Shown here piece by piece: positions 32,533 through 43,072 of a DNA stretch of 64,000 nt. The DNA lies in assembly GCA_003194525.1 (NCBI GenBank), contig NBIV01000178.1, positions 1 through 64,000 on the forward strand. The letters are read 5' to 3'. Origin of the DNA: Gracilariopsis chorda (Eukaryota > Rhodophyta > Florideophyceae > Gracilariales > Gracilariaceae). Positions within the stretch are counted from its first letter, which is position 1; every line of letters begins with the position of its first letter. The notes under the pieces are model-generated. The model saw only the letters and a program-made list of their open reading frames with translations. It searched no databases and had not been told where the DNA came from. Both the position numbers and the translations under genes were made by a program.

Positions 32533-33711
32533 TTACTTGCGAGCAGGCACACGGAACGAGTATTCATCACATTGTTCGTCTACTTGCGCAGCCAAGTCTG
32601 ACCGTTCGCTAAGAAGAAGCGCGAGAAACTCCGATTCGTCATTCATCCCGACGATGGATACTGCCATGGTTTTGGAGAGCGCCATGTATGAGCGAATAAG
32701 CGTGGTGAGCGCCTCCCTTCGAAGATCATCCAAACGCGGGAACAAGAGTACCCGCTGGCGTTCATCCAACTGTCTGTATCTGGCAAGAACTCTCCAGGCA
32801 TTCCGATTTTGAAGTGCAGAAATGATCGACAAAGCCAGTTTGACTGACGGAGTTCGGCGTGTTTCTGGATCCATTCCTCGCATAATCTGGGCCACCTCTA
32901 GCTTATCGGCACGAAAAACTCCAAAGTATAGCAAGGAGTACCCAACAAATTCCGAGTATCGAGAGCTTTCATTTCTTATTTCGGCGTCAAGCTCTGTGTA
33001 CAACTCTCGTAGCAATCGGGTCTGACATGAAAGATAATAGCTGAGGTTCCCGCTGTACAAATAAGCCTCGGCTGCTCTTTCGTACACGGGTATGGCCAAC
33101 GCTTTGACATCGGAGCGGGAGGAGGCAGTTATGGACATGGTTAACTTCCGGAACCTGCCTTGAATGGTTTCCCATTCGTCGAGGCTTTCCTCAGCTAACG
33201 GCAAAGCTTTCCCTGCTTCTGCTTGCCCAATCATCGTCCGCTTTTCTTGCAACAGCCCTTCCATGCGGTCCGCAAGTTCCTTCAGCTGTTCCCGCACCAA
33301 AGAAGCCGAGGTGGAAAGCTTAGAATCAGGGACTCTGGAAACACCAGTTGCACGCCCGATTCCAATGTTCTGTACACGCTGCCCTTTGTTCTTTCTTCTT
33401 TGGGCTGGACTGGCTCGCTTTGATGATGGGGTCTTTGCTCCTGCATCCCCAGCATTAGAAAACCTGCTGCGGTTGCGAGCCTTTACACAGTCTACATTTT
33501 CACCAGCTGTGTACTCCCCTGGGCTACGCAATACCGGCGTCGGTTGGCGTGCGGCGTGAAAGCGGTGTCTCTGCGGGTTGTTATCATTATATCCGCGATT
33601 TCCTCTTCTCCTTCTTCCCCCTCTTTCCCCTCCCCCCAAGCTACCCCGGCCATGAGCTTCTCTATTTTGATGCGTGTCTCCAACAGATCGGCAAACACCC
33701 TTGTTGCTCAT
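32533..33711 (-). CDS. SAC3/GANP-family protein, LENG8/Thp3-like
   Basis: A 392-aa protein. The first 130 residues are basic and disordered, rich in Arg, Gly and Asn. A short coiled-coil-like part follows (about 135-165; LVREQLKELADRMEGLLQEK). The C-terminal 200 residues are helical and match the SAC3/GANP/PCI-type fold. Key features are VYERAAEAYLYSGNLSYYLSC with CQTRLLRELY, the usual 'GD-x-x-E-x-x-x-CQ-x-x-L' pattern, and a paired-helix repeat after it. Relatives act in mRNA processing or export as scaffold subunits. Start is ATG at 33711. LENG8/Thp3 is favoured over true SAC3 by the small size. The exact subfamily is not certain. Confidence 0.75.
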   Translation of the reverse strand: MSNKGVCRSVGDTHQNREAHGRGSLGGGERGGRRRRGNRGYNDNNPQRHRFHAARQPTPVLRSPGEYTAGENVDCVKARNRSRFSNAGDAGAKTPSSKRASPAQRRKNKGQRVQNIGIGRATGVSRVPDSKLSTSASLVREQLKELADRMEGLLQEKRTMIGQAEAGKALPLAEESLDEWETIQGRFRKLTMSITASSRSDVKALAIPVYERAAEAYLYSGNLSYYLSCQTRLLRELYTELDAEIRNESSRYSEFVGYSLLYFGVFRADKLEVAQIMRGMDPETRRTPSVKLALSIISALQNRNAWRVLARYRQLDERQRVLLFPRLDDLRREALTTLIRSYMALSKTMAVSIVGMNDESEFLALLLSERSDLAAQVDEQCDEYSFRVPARK

Positions 33712-35138
33712 TTTCACATAGGAGACTGCTATACTGCAGTGGTCTCAAAGGATATGAATCTCTTATTCCTGGAAACCGATGCTTCAAATGGATATGAGCT
33801 TGAAGGTGACGTTGACAACGTCTTGACTCGACGATCTGGTGTTGGAAACGACTTTCGGCAGTATTAGGCTTCAGAATTAGTCGCCAGTCCCCTATAGTTT
33901 CAAGCTCTAATCGAATGAATAATGTTTCTCGGAGCTTTTCTTGTGTTGATGAACTTCACAAACGGCTTTCGTGGTTTCTTCCTGTGATTCGTGCCTTGGC
34001 AACTTACAAACAAAAGCACACGTACCGATTGCACCATAAACCAGAAGGTGGATGGCATACTCAAGTATGATATCCACCTTCTGATTTTTGGGGCATTCCG
34101 AGAAGTGAAGCCCGAGCTCTTCTAATTGCCCTAGAGGGGCTCAAATCATTTCTATTCACGGTGCTTCTGCGTAATTCTTTCACTAGAAATCTTAAGGGGT
34201 CACGCTTCATGTTGCATATCTGCACTGCCCAGGAGATCCAAGATGGTGTCGCTGGTCGGTTTTTGTACTCAAACGAAGCGTCATTTCGAGTTCAACGTTC
34301 TCGCTGGATAGCCTAAGTTCCCTATGCAGTTGTCATTACGTCTCCTCCTGCCTCGCACCATTGTGAACGTTGGCTCATCATCTGTGGGCGGATTATTGCA
34401 GTTTGGGCGATCTTTTGCCAAAAGCTCCGGAGCCTTGGTCGAAGTTCTGGTCTGCCACGAGACGGGTTAGCATCGCATCTCTGAATGAGCCACAAGAGGT
34501 TTTACCTTGACCCCATTCTTATCTTCCTCGCAGCATTGGCGAATTGCTGGGTTCCCACCTCGACGAGACATTATTCTTGACAAACGTCCTGTTATTGCGT
34601 GGTACTCCAGTTCTTCAGAAAAACCATTGTCGCTGCCACATTCCTAACTTGTCTGGGTGCCGAGGCACTGTGGGGTGTCAAGATATGAAGCTGTTTGCGC
34701 TCTGGCAAAGAAGAGCCTAAGGTTGCCAGTTGAGTAGCAAATGGAATATGAAACTGACTTCCTGGATGTTAGGCAAAGACTTTGTGGTCGCTAAACAAAC
34801 TTTAAACCGATTGATGCAGTGCCAGAGCCCCTGCTGACAACTTGACGCACGAGAGGGCACACGGCTTTGTTCCAAATATTAATCGGCTATGTCCTGACCT
34901 TGCACGTTGTTCCTGCGTATCATCGCAACAGGAAAAGTGTATGCCCGTGAGGATGCAAACTCAATGTAGAAAGGAGTGTGGATCACTTCGTTCTTAGGTG
35001 TTGTATATACAGCGGCATCGCGACAGAGAGAACTCCCTACTCTTCGAGAAAGGCAACGTTTCGACGTCGAATCAATAGTTAGAACATGGCTAGAAGAGCT
35101 ACTAGATTAACTAGAGAGAGATGGTATCCTTAAGTGTT
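33712..35138. other. Intergenic, hairpin but no gene recognised
   Basis: About 1.4 kb between two minus-strand genes. The only clear structure is the foldback at 34042-34083. The remainder should include the promoter of the SAC3-like gene and the 3' end of BCD1. Confidence 0.4.
34042..34083. other. 42-nt near-perfect hairpin
   Basis: Two 20-nt arms (CAGAAGGTGGAT... and its complement) pair with two mismatches across a 2-nt centre, followed by a T run. It could be a small-RNA foldback, a remnant of an inverted-repeat element or a termination signal. No terminal direct repeats were seen. Confidence 0.45.
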
Positions 35139-36923
35139 CTAAATAGTTCCGAGGAGAGGGATAGGACTTCGGTAAAACCCCCTACAAACTTTCTTTTCAT
35201 CGTCTTCCGACTCCCTGTCGTTTTCTTCCGCTTCGCCGACAGCTTCTGTCTTGAGCGTCTGCCCATCTTCTTCTCCTTCATCGTCGCCTTCTCCTCTGAG
35301 ACTCCCGTTGACGTTGCCATCTTCCACTTCCACAGATTCGTGCTCATTGCCACTATCGCTTTGCACAGATTCTTCTGCCTCCAGGTCATCTGCTTCCCCA
35401 CTCGTCGCGATCCCGTCCACATCTTCCTGAGTTTTCGTACCCTCATCATCATGGTCTCCTGGAGGCAATGCGCTTCTAAAACTCGGCAATGAGAGGGGTA
35501 TTGGTGAAGGTTTTTGCGATTCGGATACCCTTAGCTTTCCATCACGTGTATACCCAGTCTTACCACCATTGGTTTTGCGCGGTGTCAAATGCCCAGTGAG
35601 GTTTGCTTCTAGCTCTGATCGAAAAGTGTCGCTGTCACCGCTTTCCTCGGCTTTCCTCTGCTGTTCTCGCCCCTGCGACTCGGAATCAACCGCGTCTGTC
35701 GTGAGCACTTCCGGCCCTGTAACTCGCCTGGCCTCACCAGATGCTTTTTGCGCAATGCCACCGGAACCCCGTGGGCTATCGGCAGCACTCTTTTGACCGC
35801 TTCTGTAGGTCGACCCTGCAAGGGCTGTTTGGGAATGTGTAGTGTCAGTGATGCGGATACCTGGATGCTCACCATCAGTTGGGCCACAAGTTGCTTTAAC
35901 AGCAGTGGTGGATGGAAGAGGAGGTGGAAAAGTATCATCGACCTCTGGTTCCGGCTTCGCGAACAGGCTTTTGGTTGCGTTTTGCAGATGCTGGTCATCC
36001 GCCGACCCCTTGGGAGCAACAAACAAGATGGGGTATTCCACAACAAGGGCACCTCGCAGAGATTCGCGAAGCGTCTTGTCAGTATCGATAGGAATGAAGC
36101 CTCGAGTATCGAGATCCATTGAGTTGGGATCAGCAGAAGTGTTGTTCAATTTGCGGCGTTTGTGTCTCGGCAAGTCGGGGAGGATGGAAGGCTCTGTCTC
36201 ACGTCTGCCAAGGTCAGTGTCATTCCTTATGTAGGCGCGTAGCTTTGAGCCAGACATACCGGCGTATAGCAAATACTGATCTGTATCGCCGTTGAGTCTG
36301 GGTTCCTTTCTTATTTCCAAAGTGTGAATGGCTCGCTCCAATACGTCCGCCATATTGACCTCCTCGTCCAGATGGTGGATTTGGACGAGCCGGGTGCCGC
36401 CATTCGGCCCGCAAAAGTGTAGATCGACTCGCCAAACCATGATCTTTTCAAACGGACGGCGAGCGGTATCGCGCTGTTGCTGGGGGGAGTAATTGACAGG
36501 TTTCACATGGGAGGTGTTGTTCTTATGACGGCAAAACACTGATGGCATAAATCGAAGGTCGATACCACGTTTAGCGGCTTCCTGTCCCATAATTCGTTGT
36601 TTGTATCGAGGAATGGGATCGAAGAGGTTGCTCATATTCGCCAGATGAATAAACTTATTGTTGATGCGATTTCGTTTGGCGTTTTCCTTCTGGCGTTTCG
36701 CTTCCTCTAGCAGAGCGTAGTCGCTTATCAAATTGTGTTCGTCGTAATTGCGTTTGGGAACTGGAGCAGTTTTATCGCGGATGCCTGTGCAGTTGTAGTT
36801 TGCCTTGTGGCTCTTGACGCAGGAAAGGGAACAGGAACATCTGGCGCAAGCTGGACAGCGATAATTGGCGACTTGTACCTTTCCTTCACGGGCGCAGGAA
36901 TCGCAGGGGAGTTGACGACGCAT
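35139..36923 (-). CDS. BCD1: Box C/D snoRNA assembly protein BCD1-like (zf-HIT)
   Basis: A 594-aa protein starting at ATG 36923 (MRRQLPCDSC). The N-terminal HIT zinc finger (about 5-42) shows CDSC, CPAC, CSCSLSC and a final HK pair, the paired-cysteine pattern of zf-HIT proteins. It is followed by the BCD1-specific stretch 'NLISDYALLEEAKRQ' and a conserved region to about residue 330. BCD1 proteins help assemble box C/D snoRNPs in the nucleus. The C-terminal 250 residues are low-complexity, Glu/Asp/Ser-rich and probably disordered, making it longer than most homologues. The frame is open for about 104 codons upstream of the ATG, but that part has no ATG and does not look like protein. Confidence 0.88.
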   Translation of the reverse strand: MRRQLPCDSCAREGKVQVANYRCPACARCSCSLSCVKSHKANYNCTGIRDKTAPVPKRNYDEHNLISDYALLEEAKRQKENAKRNRINNKFIHLANMSNLFDPIPRYKQRIMGQEAAKRGIDLRFMPSVFCRHKNNTSHVKPVNYSPQQQRDTARRPFEKIMVWRVDLHFCGPNGGTRLVQIHHLDEEVNMADVLERAIHTLEIRKEPRLNGDTDQYLLYAGMSGSKLRAYIRNDTDLGRRETEPSILPDLPRHKRRKLNNTSADPNSMDLDTRGFIPIDTDKTLRESLRGALVVEYPILFVAPKGSADDQHLQNATKSLFAKPEPEVDDTFPPPLPSTTAVKATCGPTDGEHPGIRITDTTHSQTALAGSTYRSGQKSAADSPRGSGGIAQKASGEARRVTGPEVLTTDAVDSESQGREQQRKAEESGDSDTFRSELEANLTGHLTPRKTNGGKTGYTRDGKLRVSESQKPSPIPLSLPSFRSALPPGDHDDEGTKTQEDVDGIATSGEADDLEAEESVQSDSGNEHESVEVEDGNVNGSLRGEGDDEGEEDGQTLKTEAVGEAEENDRESEDDEKKVCRGFYRSPIPLLGTI

Positions 36924-37948
36924 TGCTGCTTCGATAGTTGATGTATTACAGGAATGAATGCAGAAACGGAGATGAGAACTGGAGAGAGAGAAGATGCAGT
37001 GAGACAGAGAGGGGTTGCAGCGATGTCGAAAAGCGATGCTGGGTTGGGGGCGATGGCAAAATAATGAAAGCACGTGTTGAAACGCTGACGCAGAGTGGGG
37101 TGCGGTCAGTTGAAGAGATGCAGAGCGCAAGATCGGAGGGGGCGTGGCGGGAGAAGTGGTGAATGGCCGGCCAGGGCGAGCGGGTTTGCGAAAGCGAAAG
37201 AGAACGAAAAGCACGGAATAAACAAAAACCGCCAAATTGTGCGCAATTTTGCATTTTGCCTTCCTTCCCTGTTCGCCTCATGCATTGGCATTCGGGTTTG
37301 CGCGACAATGCCGTCGCTGCTCTTCAAAGGAGCGACGAACGACGAGAGTGGGCGCGAGCGGGCGCCGGCAAGAAGTTCAACAACACCGCCATGCTATTCT
37401 CCCCGGTCACGCAGCACATGGCGCTCGCGCAGGTGCACAGCCTCCACGTCAAGGGTGAATTGCGCATTTGTCAGGCGTGCAGTCGAACTCCAGGAAGCTC
37501 CACAGCGCTCGGAGATCGCGCAGATACAGCCACACGCGCCGCCTGGAGGATGAAAAGCTGCGACGGAGATGGCCGCGCAGCGGTTTGGGAGGAGGGTGAG
37601 GACGCCACATCTGGAGCGGAGACTTGCTCACAACCGCGAAGTGCTGAGCAGAGGCGCTTGGTCAAGCCGTTTCTGCGCGCGGCGATGGTGCTGTTCGACC
37701 GCAACGCTTTCGAGTGCATGTTTACGTAGTCGGGCGCGACGTTGTCGCGCTGTTTTGAATTGCGTCGATTCTTGACGTCGATTCCACGCGCTGTTTGTGC
37801 GATGCATCGGTTTCGCCACGCCCTTCAATCAAAACTGATGCGTGCAACGCAGCAGCTCCAGAGAGGAATGCGTTCCACAGGCAACTCTCCACGTCCGGCC
37901 ATACACGCCGTACAACAAGGGAACACGAATCAAACCCGCATCAAGCCG
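36924..37948. other. Intergenic, weak ORF only
   Basis: About 1 kb between BCD1 and folB. A GC-rich 112-codon frame from ATG 37391 to 37729 (+) (MLFSPVTQHM...) has no recognisable family. Its amino-acid mix (many Arg, Ala, Cys) resembles translated GC-rich non-coding DNA. A short intron-containing gene cannot be excluded. Confidence 0.35.
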
Positions 37949-38329
37949 TCACCGCGCATCCTCCTCACCGCGATCACGCCAAATCTCCACGCCCACATAG
38001 TCCAAAACGGCCGGCAAAGCCACATGCGGTTTCTTCACACAAACTCTCACACTTTGCGCCTCCGTCAGTTCTCTCAAAACATCATCGGCAACACGCTGCG
38101 CAACGTGTTCCACCAAATCGCAAGACGGGCCTTGTACAATACGCTGCGCCGCTTCGAACACCTTCACATAATTCAGAGTATGAGCAAAGTCATCCGACTT
38201 GCCAGCGCGTCTGGTGCACGTATACACATCCACATCAATCAGAAATTGTTGTCCGAGACTCTTCTCCGCGGGCAGCACGCCATGTCGTCCAAATAGACGC
38301 ATCCCGTGAACAAAAAGTCGATCGCGCAT
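37949..38329 (-). CDS. folB: Dihydroneopterin aldolase
   Basis: A 126-aa single-domain enzyme of the FolB family, which converts dihydroneopterin to 6-hydroxymethyl-dihydropterin in folate synthesis. Visible: the N-terminal strand DRLFVHGMRLFGRHGV, the substrate-binding Glu in LPAEKSLGQQF, a TLNYVKVFEAAQ helix start, the VEHVAQRVADDVL helix, and VRVCVKKPHVALPAVLDYVGVEI with the conserved catalytic Lys. Full family length (about 120). Start is ATG 38329. No transit peptide is seen, so it is probably cytosolic, or targeting is added by an upstream exon. It is a stand-alone gene, unlike the fused FolB-HPPK-DHPS of fungi. Divergent from the gene at 38635. Confidence 0.92.
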   Translation of the reverse strand: MRDRLFVHGMRLFGRHGVLPAEKSLGQQFLIDVDVYTCTRRAGKSDDFAHTLNYVKVFEAAQRIVQGPSCDLVEHVAQRVADDVLRELTEAQSVRVCVKKPHVALPAVLDYVGVEIWRDRGEEDAR

Positions 38330-38634
38330 CCCGACGTCCTCTCCCCCAAAACCGCGCCGTCCCTTTCCCCGGCCGCGACGACGAAAGTGTTGATCGCAAG
38401 GGGCAGATCACAACCTCCGCCATCTCGCAACGTGTACGGTTGTTATGAGAGACAGTGCTCGTGCCTACATTGCCGGAACGGCACGTGCCAGTTGGTTGGC
38501 CCGTACCTCAAATATCTGCGCGCCCAATCATGGTCAATGCGCCCTCACGCCCTTCACTGTCACGTGTTACGAGAATATCTGCGCCCATCGTCATTCAACT
38601 CGCCGTCCTCCTCCACTCGCCCCCATCTTCTCCG
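38330..38634. promoter_or_regulatory. Divergent promoter interval
   Basis: A 305-bp interval between folB (-) and the carrier-like fusion (+). It has an in-frame open extension of the plus-strand gene, including an ATG at 38530, so part of it may be coding. No specific regulatory site is assigned. Confidence 0.4.
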
Positions 38635-40002
38635 ATGTCGTCCCCCGATAAACCCCCACCACCCTCTCCCACCACGAAACTCCCCAACAAAGACATTCAA
38701 GATGCAGTCGAAAAGTTGTCACAAACGAGCATGTTCCATCGCTGCAAACCTTCATCACTGCAATCGCTTGCCGCTAACATGCGCACCGTCATGTTCAGTC
38801 GCGGCGACCAAATCGTCACACAAGGTAATCCCGCCGATGCGATGTTCGTACTCTCCGAGGGATACGCCCGTCATATTCGGAAAGGAAAGGACGGAATCGC
38901 CCGTCAACTCACAACACAATCCCCTTCCATAGCACACTTGAATATCACCTCCGCCGATCCCATGTACGCCACTGCAAAATGTGTAACCCAATCTTGCAAA
39001 ACTTACGCCATATCTAGAAAGGAGTTTCGAGCTCATTTACAGGCTGATCCCACCCTTTCGACACAGATCATTGAATCACTCTCCGAACGAGTATTGGAAG
39101 ACTCCTGTCAGTTTCGAACTCCGCTCATGTCGCAGCGTACAACTGACATCAATCTCAGCGCTGTCACCGTTGCAGCCGCCACGGAATCGTACTACCGATC
39201 CGCACTCAACGCCATTTTGAATCGTCGTCTCAGTGGAGTTTCAGCGCCATTGTTCCCGAATATGCATGTCCAAGTACCCGCTAGAGTGCTCTATATTGCC
39301 GGTTTCAAGTCATTGCGCGCCTTCTTGGACCGCGATATCGATCCGGACAAGTGGAACACCCATCCCGCCAGAGTTGCCGTCCGGTTTTGCAAGACCATAG
39401 CTCCAGGCATTATCATGACGCCCATATCAAGCATTTTAGAGGCCTCCAACGTCGGTCATGCCAATCCAGAACCGTTGCTGCTCAGAAGTCTTCGAGGAAG
39501 TGTACCCCGCTTGGGAAGGGAAGTTGTTTTCGGTGTGGGACTCAACCAACTTTCCGACTTTATGGAAGAACGCTATCGAACTTTTGCTCCAAATGCTATT
39601 GTCGCTAATATGGCCGGATCTCTGTCCGCGGGTGTAGTGGCCGGATATCTTTCACATGTCCCTCATAACCTTAGCACGTATAAACTGCTCAATCCGCACA
39701 AGAGTTACTCTGAGTTGTTTCAGCTTTTCGTGGACAAATCTGTGCCGGATCGAATCATTCCGCGCGGTGTGTCTGCGTCATTGCTGCCGTATGCGCGCAC
39801 TGTATTGGCATGTCTGTTTCCGAGAGGCGTGCTCATTCGAACTGTTCAGATCTGTGGCTCATTTGCATTGCTTAATGGTATCATTCTCATGATTGAAACT
39901 GATAGCAGGAGGAGGCTGGGTGGTACTCTCGATGCGGTGTACAAGGAACATGGCGCTGAACAGGCTGCCAAGGTGGCTTTGGTTCAAGATGATTCGAACT
40001 GA
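38635..40002 (+). CDS. Cyclic-nucleotide-binding-like domain fused to mitochondrial-carrier-like domain
   Basis: A 455-aa protein from ATG 38635 (MSSPDKPPPP); ATG 38530 would add 35 residues. A Pro-rich start is followed by a cyclic-nucleotide-binding fold (about 30-140): FHRCKPSSLQSLAANM, FSRGDQIVTQG and AMFVLSEGYARH match its opening helix and beta strands. The phosphate-binding cassette (FGE..AL..PRxAT) is not recognisable, so ligand binding is doubtful. The C-terminal 240 residues look like solute-carrier (SLC25) repeats: MTPISSILEAS, RSLRGSVPRLGREVVFGVGL and AGSLSAGVVAGYLSHVPHNL. They have degenerate PxD/ExxK signatures. A carrier-like membrane protein with a sensor-like head is inferred. 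The carrier assignment is less certain than the first domain. Confidence 0.65.
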   Translation: MSSPDKPPPPSPTTKLPNKDIQDAVEKLSQTSMFHRCKPSSLQSLAANMRTVMFSRGDQIVTQGNPADAMFVLSEGYARHIRKGKDGIARQLTTQSPSIAHLNITSADPMYATAKCVTQSCKTYAISRKEFRAHLQADPTLSTQIIESLSERVLEDSCQFRTPLMSQRTTDINLSAVTVAAATESYYRSALNAILNRRLSGVSAPLFPNMHVQVPARVLYIAGFKSLRAFLDRDIDPDKWNTHPARVAVRFCKTIAPGIIMTPISSILEASNVGHANPEPLLLRSLRGSVPRLGREVVFGVGLNQLSDFMEERYRTFAPNAIVANMAGSLSAGVVAGYLSHVPHNLSTYKLLNPHKSYSELFQLFVDKSVPDRIIPRGVSASLLPYARTVLACLFPRGVLIRTVQICGSFALLNGIILMIETDSRRRLGGTLDAVYKEHGAEQAAKVALVQDDSN

Positions 40003-40937
40003 TTTCTCCGAGTTTGCACCTGCGTTCAATTCTGGGATCTATTCAGTGATAAACCACGCGGTGTAGACAGCCTGAAAAGCCAGATTATCCTTTGCTGTCT
40101 GATTAAATGGGTACGTAGCACGAGTACGAAGAGTACCAACGAATCTTCTGGACGTCACGAAGCTTTGTACCCTTGGGTACCCTTGGTACTGCCTTCCGTT
40201 TCAGGAGTGCGTGAGAAAGTGCTGCTTCACCACGTCTAGAAGTACTCTTTAAGAAAGGAATATCAACCCTCCAAACCCAGTCCCACAGCTTCATAGTAGT
40301 TTTGTTTACTAGTCGACTCTGGAAAACCGAAACTCTAGGCATTTCCAGGTTCTCTACTAGACCCACCTACCCAAGGATAGCTGCAACGGCACCGCCCATA
40401 ATTTGTGCGAAGAATGTTTTCAACTTTGTGACTTGAGTACTCAACTGAAAGCCAGTCCAATTCTGTGCTTTGTTCATGATATAACAAAACACAAACTGTA
40501 GCATTCCAGCTCCCTTACTCACCAAATGCCCAGTACATCGTGATTCAGTTCACAATTCTCACTCTTTCTTCTTTTGGTGTTATCCATGCTCCCAAGAATT
40601 GTTTCACAATATCTCCCGCTCATGTTTTCACCGTCACCATCTTCGTCTCCATCATCGGAAACAGTGGGCGTCTCCTGAAAACACAAAAGCGCAAAACTAT
40701 TTCTTCGTTATCTCGCTTGCGAGATATTTGTTCCACATTCTCTTTAGCAGAAACAAAGCTCAAGGAAGAAGCATCAGAAGCCCTGGGCTTTCGTGGAAAG
40801 CATCCAACCTCAAACTCATGTATAGCCTTTCAAATCTGTGTATTTGCGGTTTCAGGAGACGAGTTACTCCGTTATTCATAACATGCAGGAATGAATCGTG
40901 TTGCAGCAGTTCTCGCCGCTTTCAAAACGGCGCACGG
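40003..40937. other. Intergenic, no gene recognised
   Basis: About 0.93 kb of mixed sequence after the carrier-like gene, with a short GGTACCCTT duplication near 40170-40190. No supported coding sequence. Confidence 0.4.
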
Positions 40938-43072
40938 TCATGCGCTGTGACTGGAAGTGATAATGCACTGGGCGCGCGTCATGTCCCAAAGTCGCCCGTA
41001 ACCTGTGTCATCAATGGACAAAACGCGCAAACCGTGCGCATCCGTTTGCACATATACGACCGATTTGTTGTGAACAATCGGATCGCCGATGGCCTTTGCA
41101 GTGTGCACGTCCCACACGCGAACATTGTCATCGCGTGCTCCGGACACAACTTGTCTGCCATTGCCTCTCCACGATAGAGTTTCGGACCACAGCGAATCTG
41201 TTTGACCGCGAAGCGGCGCAGCGACGGCAGACCATTTGGCCACGTCCCAGATACGAACCGTGTGGGTCTTCTACGCCGGACGCACCTCGAGTGTCGTCGC
41301 TGCTCACTGCGCAACTATATGCAGAACAGGTATGACCATTGAGACGCGCCATGATGCGAGAGCCGTGCGAGTCCAACACGAGCAGCCCATCTTCCACGCC
41401 GACGACTGCTCGCATGTCGTTCTTACTCACCGCATCCGAGAAAGCGCTCACATTTGTCAAGGGCGCACCGGCGGCCGCACCTCTGTCCGCGTCCCACGCT
41501 TGCAAAGTTCCGTTTTGTGCCGCCAATTCGAATGCCGTCTCCACTCAACGCAACAACACCGCAGGAGTAGCGTGACCATGCAGAGGCTGTCCTACCACCG
41601 GTCCGTTCCCAACGTCCATCAACCAAGTACACCCGTCGCGTGACCCGAAACCGTGTTCCATGGCCACGGTATGCAGAACTCTCTACTGCAGTTGTGAAGC
41701 GATCATGATTGTGCGACGTGTCTCCACATTTCTCTGCACTTCCCACACCCGCAACGTCGGGACACCCGTTCCATGATGATGCCGAAACAATCTCTTTGGA
41801 GCCTGTGCTCAATGCCACATGCGTTACACCCTGTGTGTGTCCTCTCGGCGGTACGCCAATCATATCGCCTTTGTCAGCGTCCCACACGCAAACGGTGCAA
41901 TCATCTGATGCCGACACTGTCACTCTTCTGTCGCTGCTTAACGCAACACAGCATACCCAATCCGAAGGTCCCGACATGTATCGCACCGAGCTCTGACTGC
42001 TGTTAACGTCCCACACCCGAACTCCATCTTTCCACGCACCGCACACTATCCTCTTTCCATCCGCGCTTACTGCAGCACAATTCACGCTAATGCTCGCCAA
42101 CTCTGCAGGCACTGTCCGCAAGTGCGTCAAGTGGAATTCCGACAGCACCGTTTCCACAGCTCCGCACATAAACGCCGTCAGATGATGCTGCAAATAATCT
42201 CCGATCCATCTTCACTTACTGAACCATCTTCACTTACTGCAAAGCAATTCACAGTACTGCACTCTCTTCTCACACGGCTACGCGCTCCTTCTCTTGTCGT
42301 CTGCTCCCGCTTGCCAATTCCGCAAAGCATATAACTGAGCGAATCGAACGTACCTCGCACTGTTCTTTCGCCTACAGTCCCAGCACTCCATCTACTCGCA
42401 TGCTCACGCGTCGTTCAAGCTTGTATCGCCAGTCAATGTCCCACGTCAGTACGCTGCCGTTCTCGTGCCCGGTTATCACCTTCTTCATGTCCTTGGAAAA
42501 TACAGCGCAATGACACTCGGGCTTCTGATTCACACCTTCATCTTCACAGAAACAGCCTGCAGCAGCGGCTTCCATCGCACCGTCAGACCGCTCGTTCGCA
42601 ATACGTTCATACTGCATCTGCTTCCCGTACCTTCAATTGCACTCAGTCACGAAAACGACGTTCATAAATTCATAAGAGCGGACGGACCGAACCAAATCTT
42701 TTCCGTTCGATACGCAGAGCAAGTCGCCAGTGGTCGTAACCGAGTCCAGCGCCGCGCGTCCTACACCCAATAAGAATCCGACCGGAGGTTTCACCCAAGT
42801 TCGAAGTGCATGTTGTTAAATCTCTCCTGCTAATGTGCTTGCACTGTTTTTGCATAGTAAACACGCCCGTGCAGCCAAACCCAAAAGTTTTGCAACGCGG
42901 CACCACAACTCATCCGAGCCGCACTGCTCATCATGTCCAGGTACGTCAACGCTACCCCCTGGTCACCACTCGTCTTCCTTCCCACTTCTTCGGCGATTCG
43001 CACGTCGTCTTCCACACCACTGATGCCATTCTTCTGCAGCACCATGACTACCCACTGTGCTCTTTCCAGCAA
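40938..43072 (-). pseudogene. NB-ARC/WD40 STAND-type gene, broken
   Basis: Minus-strand remnant of a multi-domain receptor-like ATPase. At 42830-43072 is a stretch like the end of an NB-ARC domain (RIAEEVGRKTSG, ALTYLDMM). From about 42620 to 40938 there are WD40 repeats in changing frames: GHENGSVLTWDID, IVCGAWKDGVRVWDV, TVSASDDCTVCVWDADKG, GARDDNVRVWDV and YGRLWDM. Multiple frameshifts and stops separate them (several between 42620 and 41500, and others near 41540 and 41240). No complete P-loop is visible at the 5' end. Intact relatives use NB-ARC as a nucleotide switch and WD40 as a sensor. Decay at an island edge suggests loss of a member of a multigene family. Confidence 0.7.

Noticed and set aside
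37163-37729. GC-rich ORF between BCD1 and folB on the plus strand
   Set aside because: No family, biased composition and competing frames of similar length; kept only as a note in the intergenic entry.
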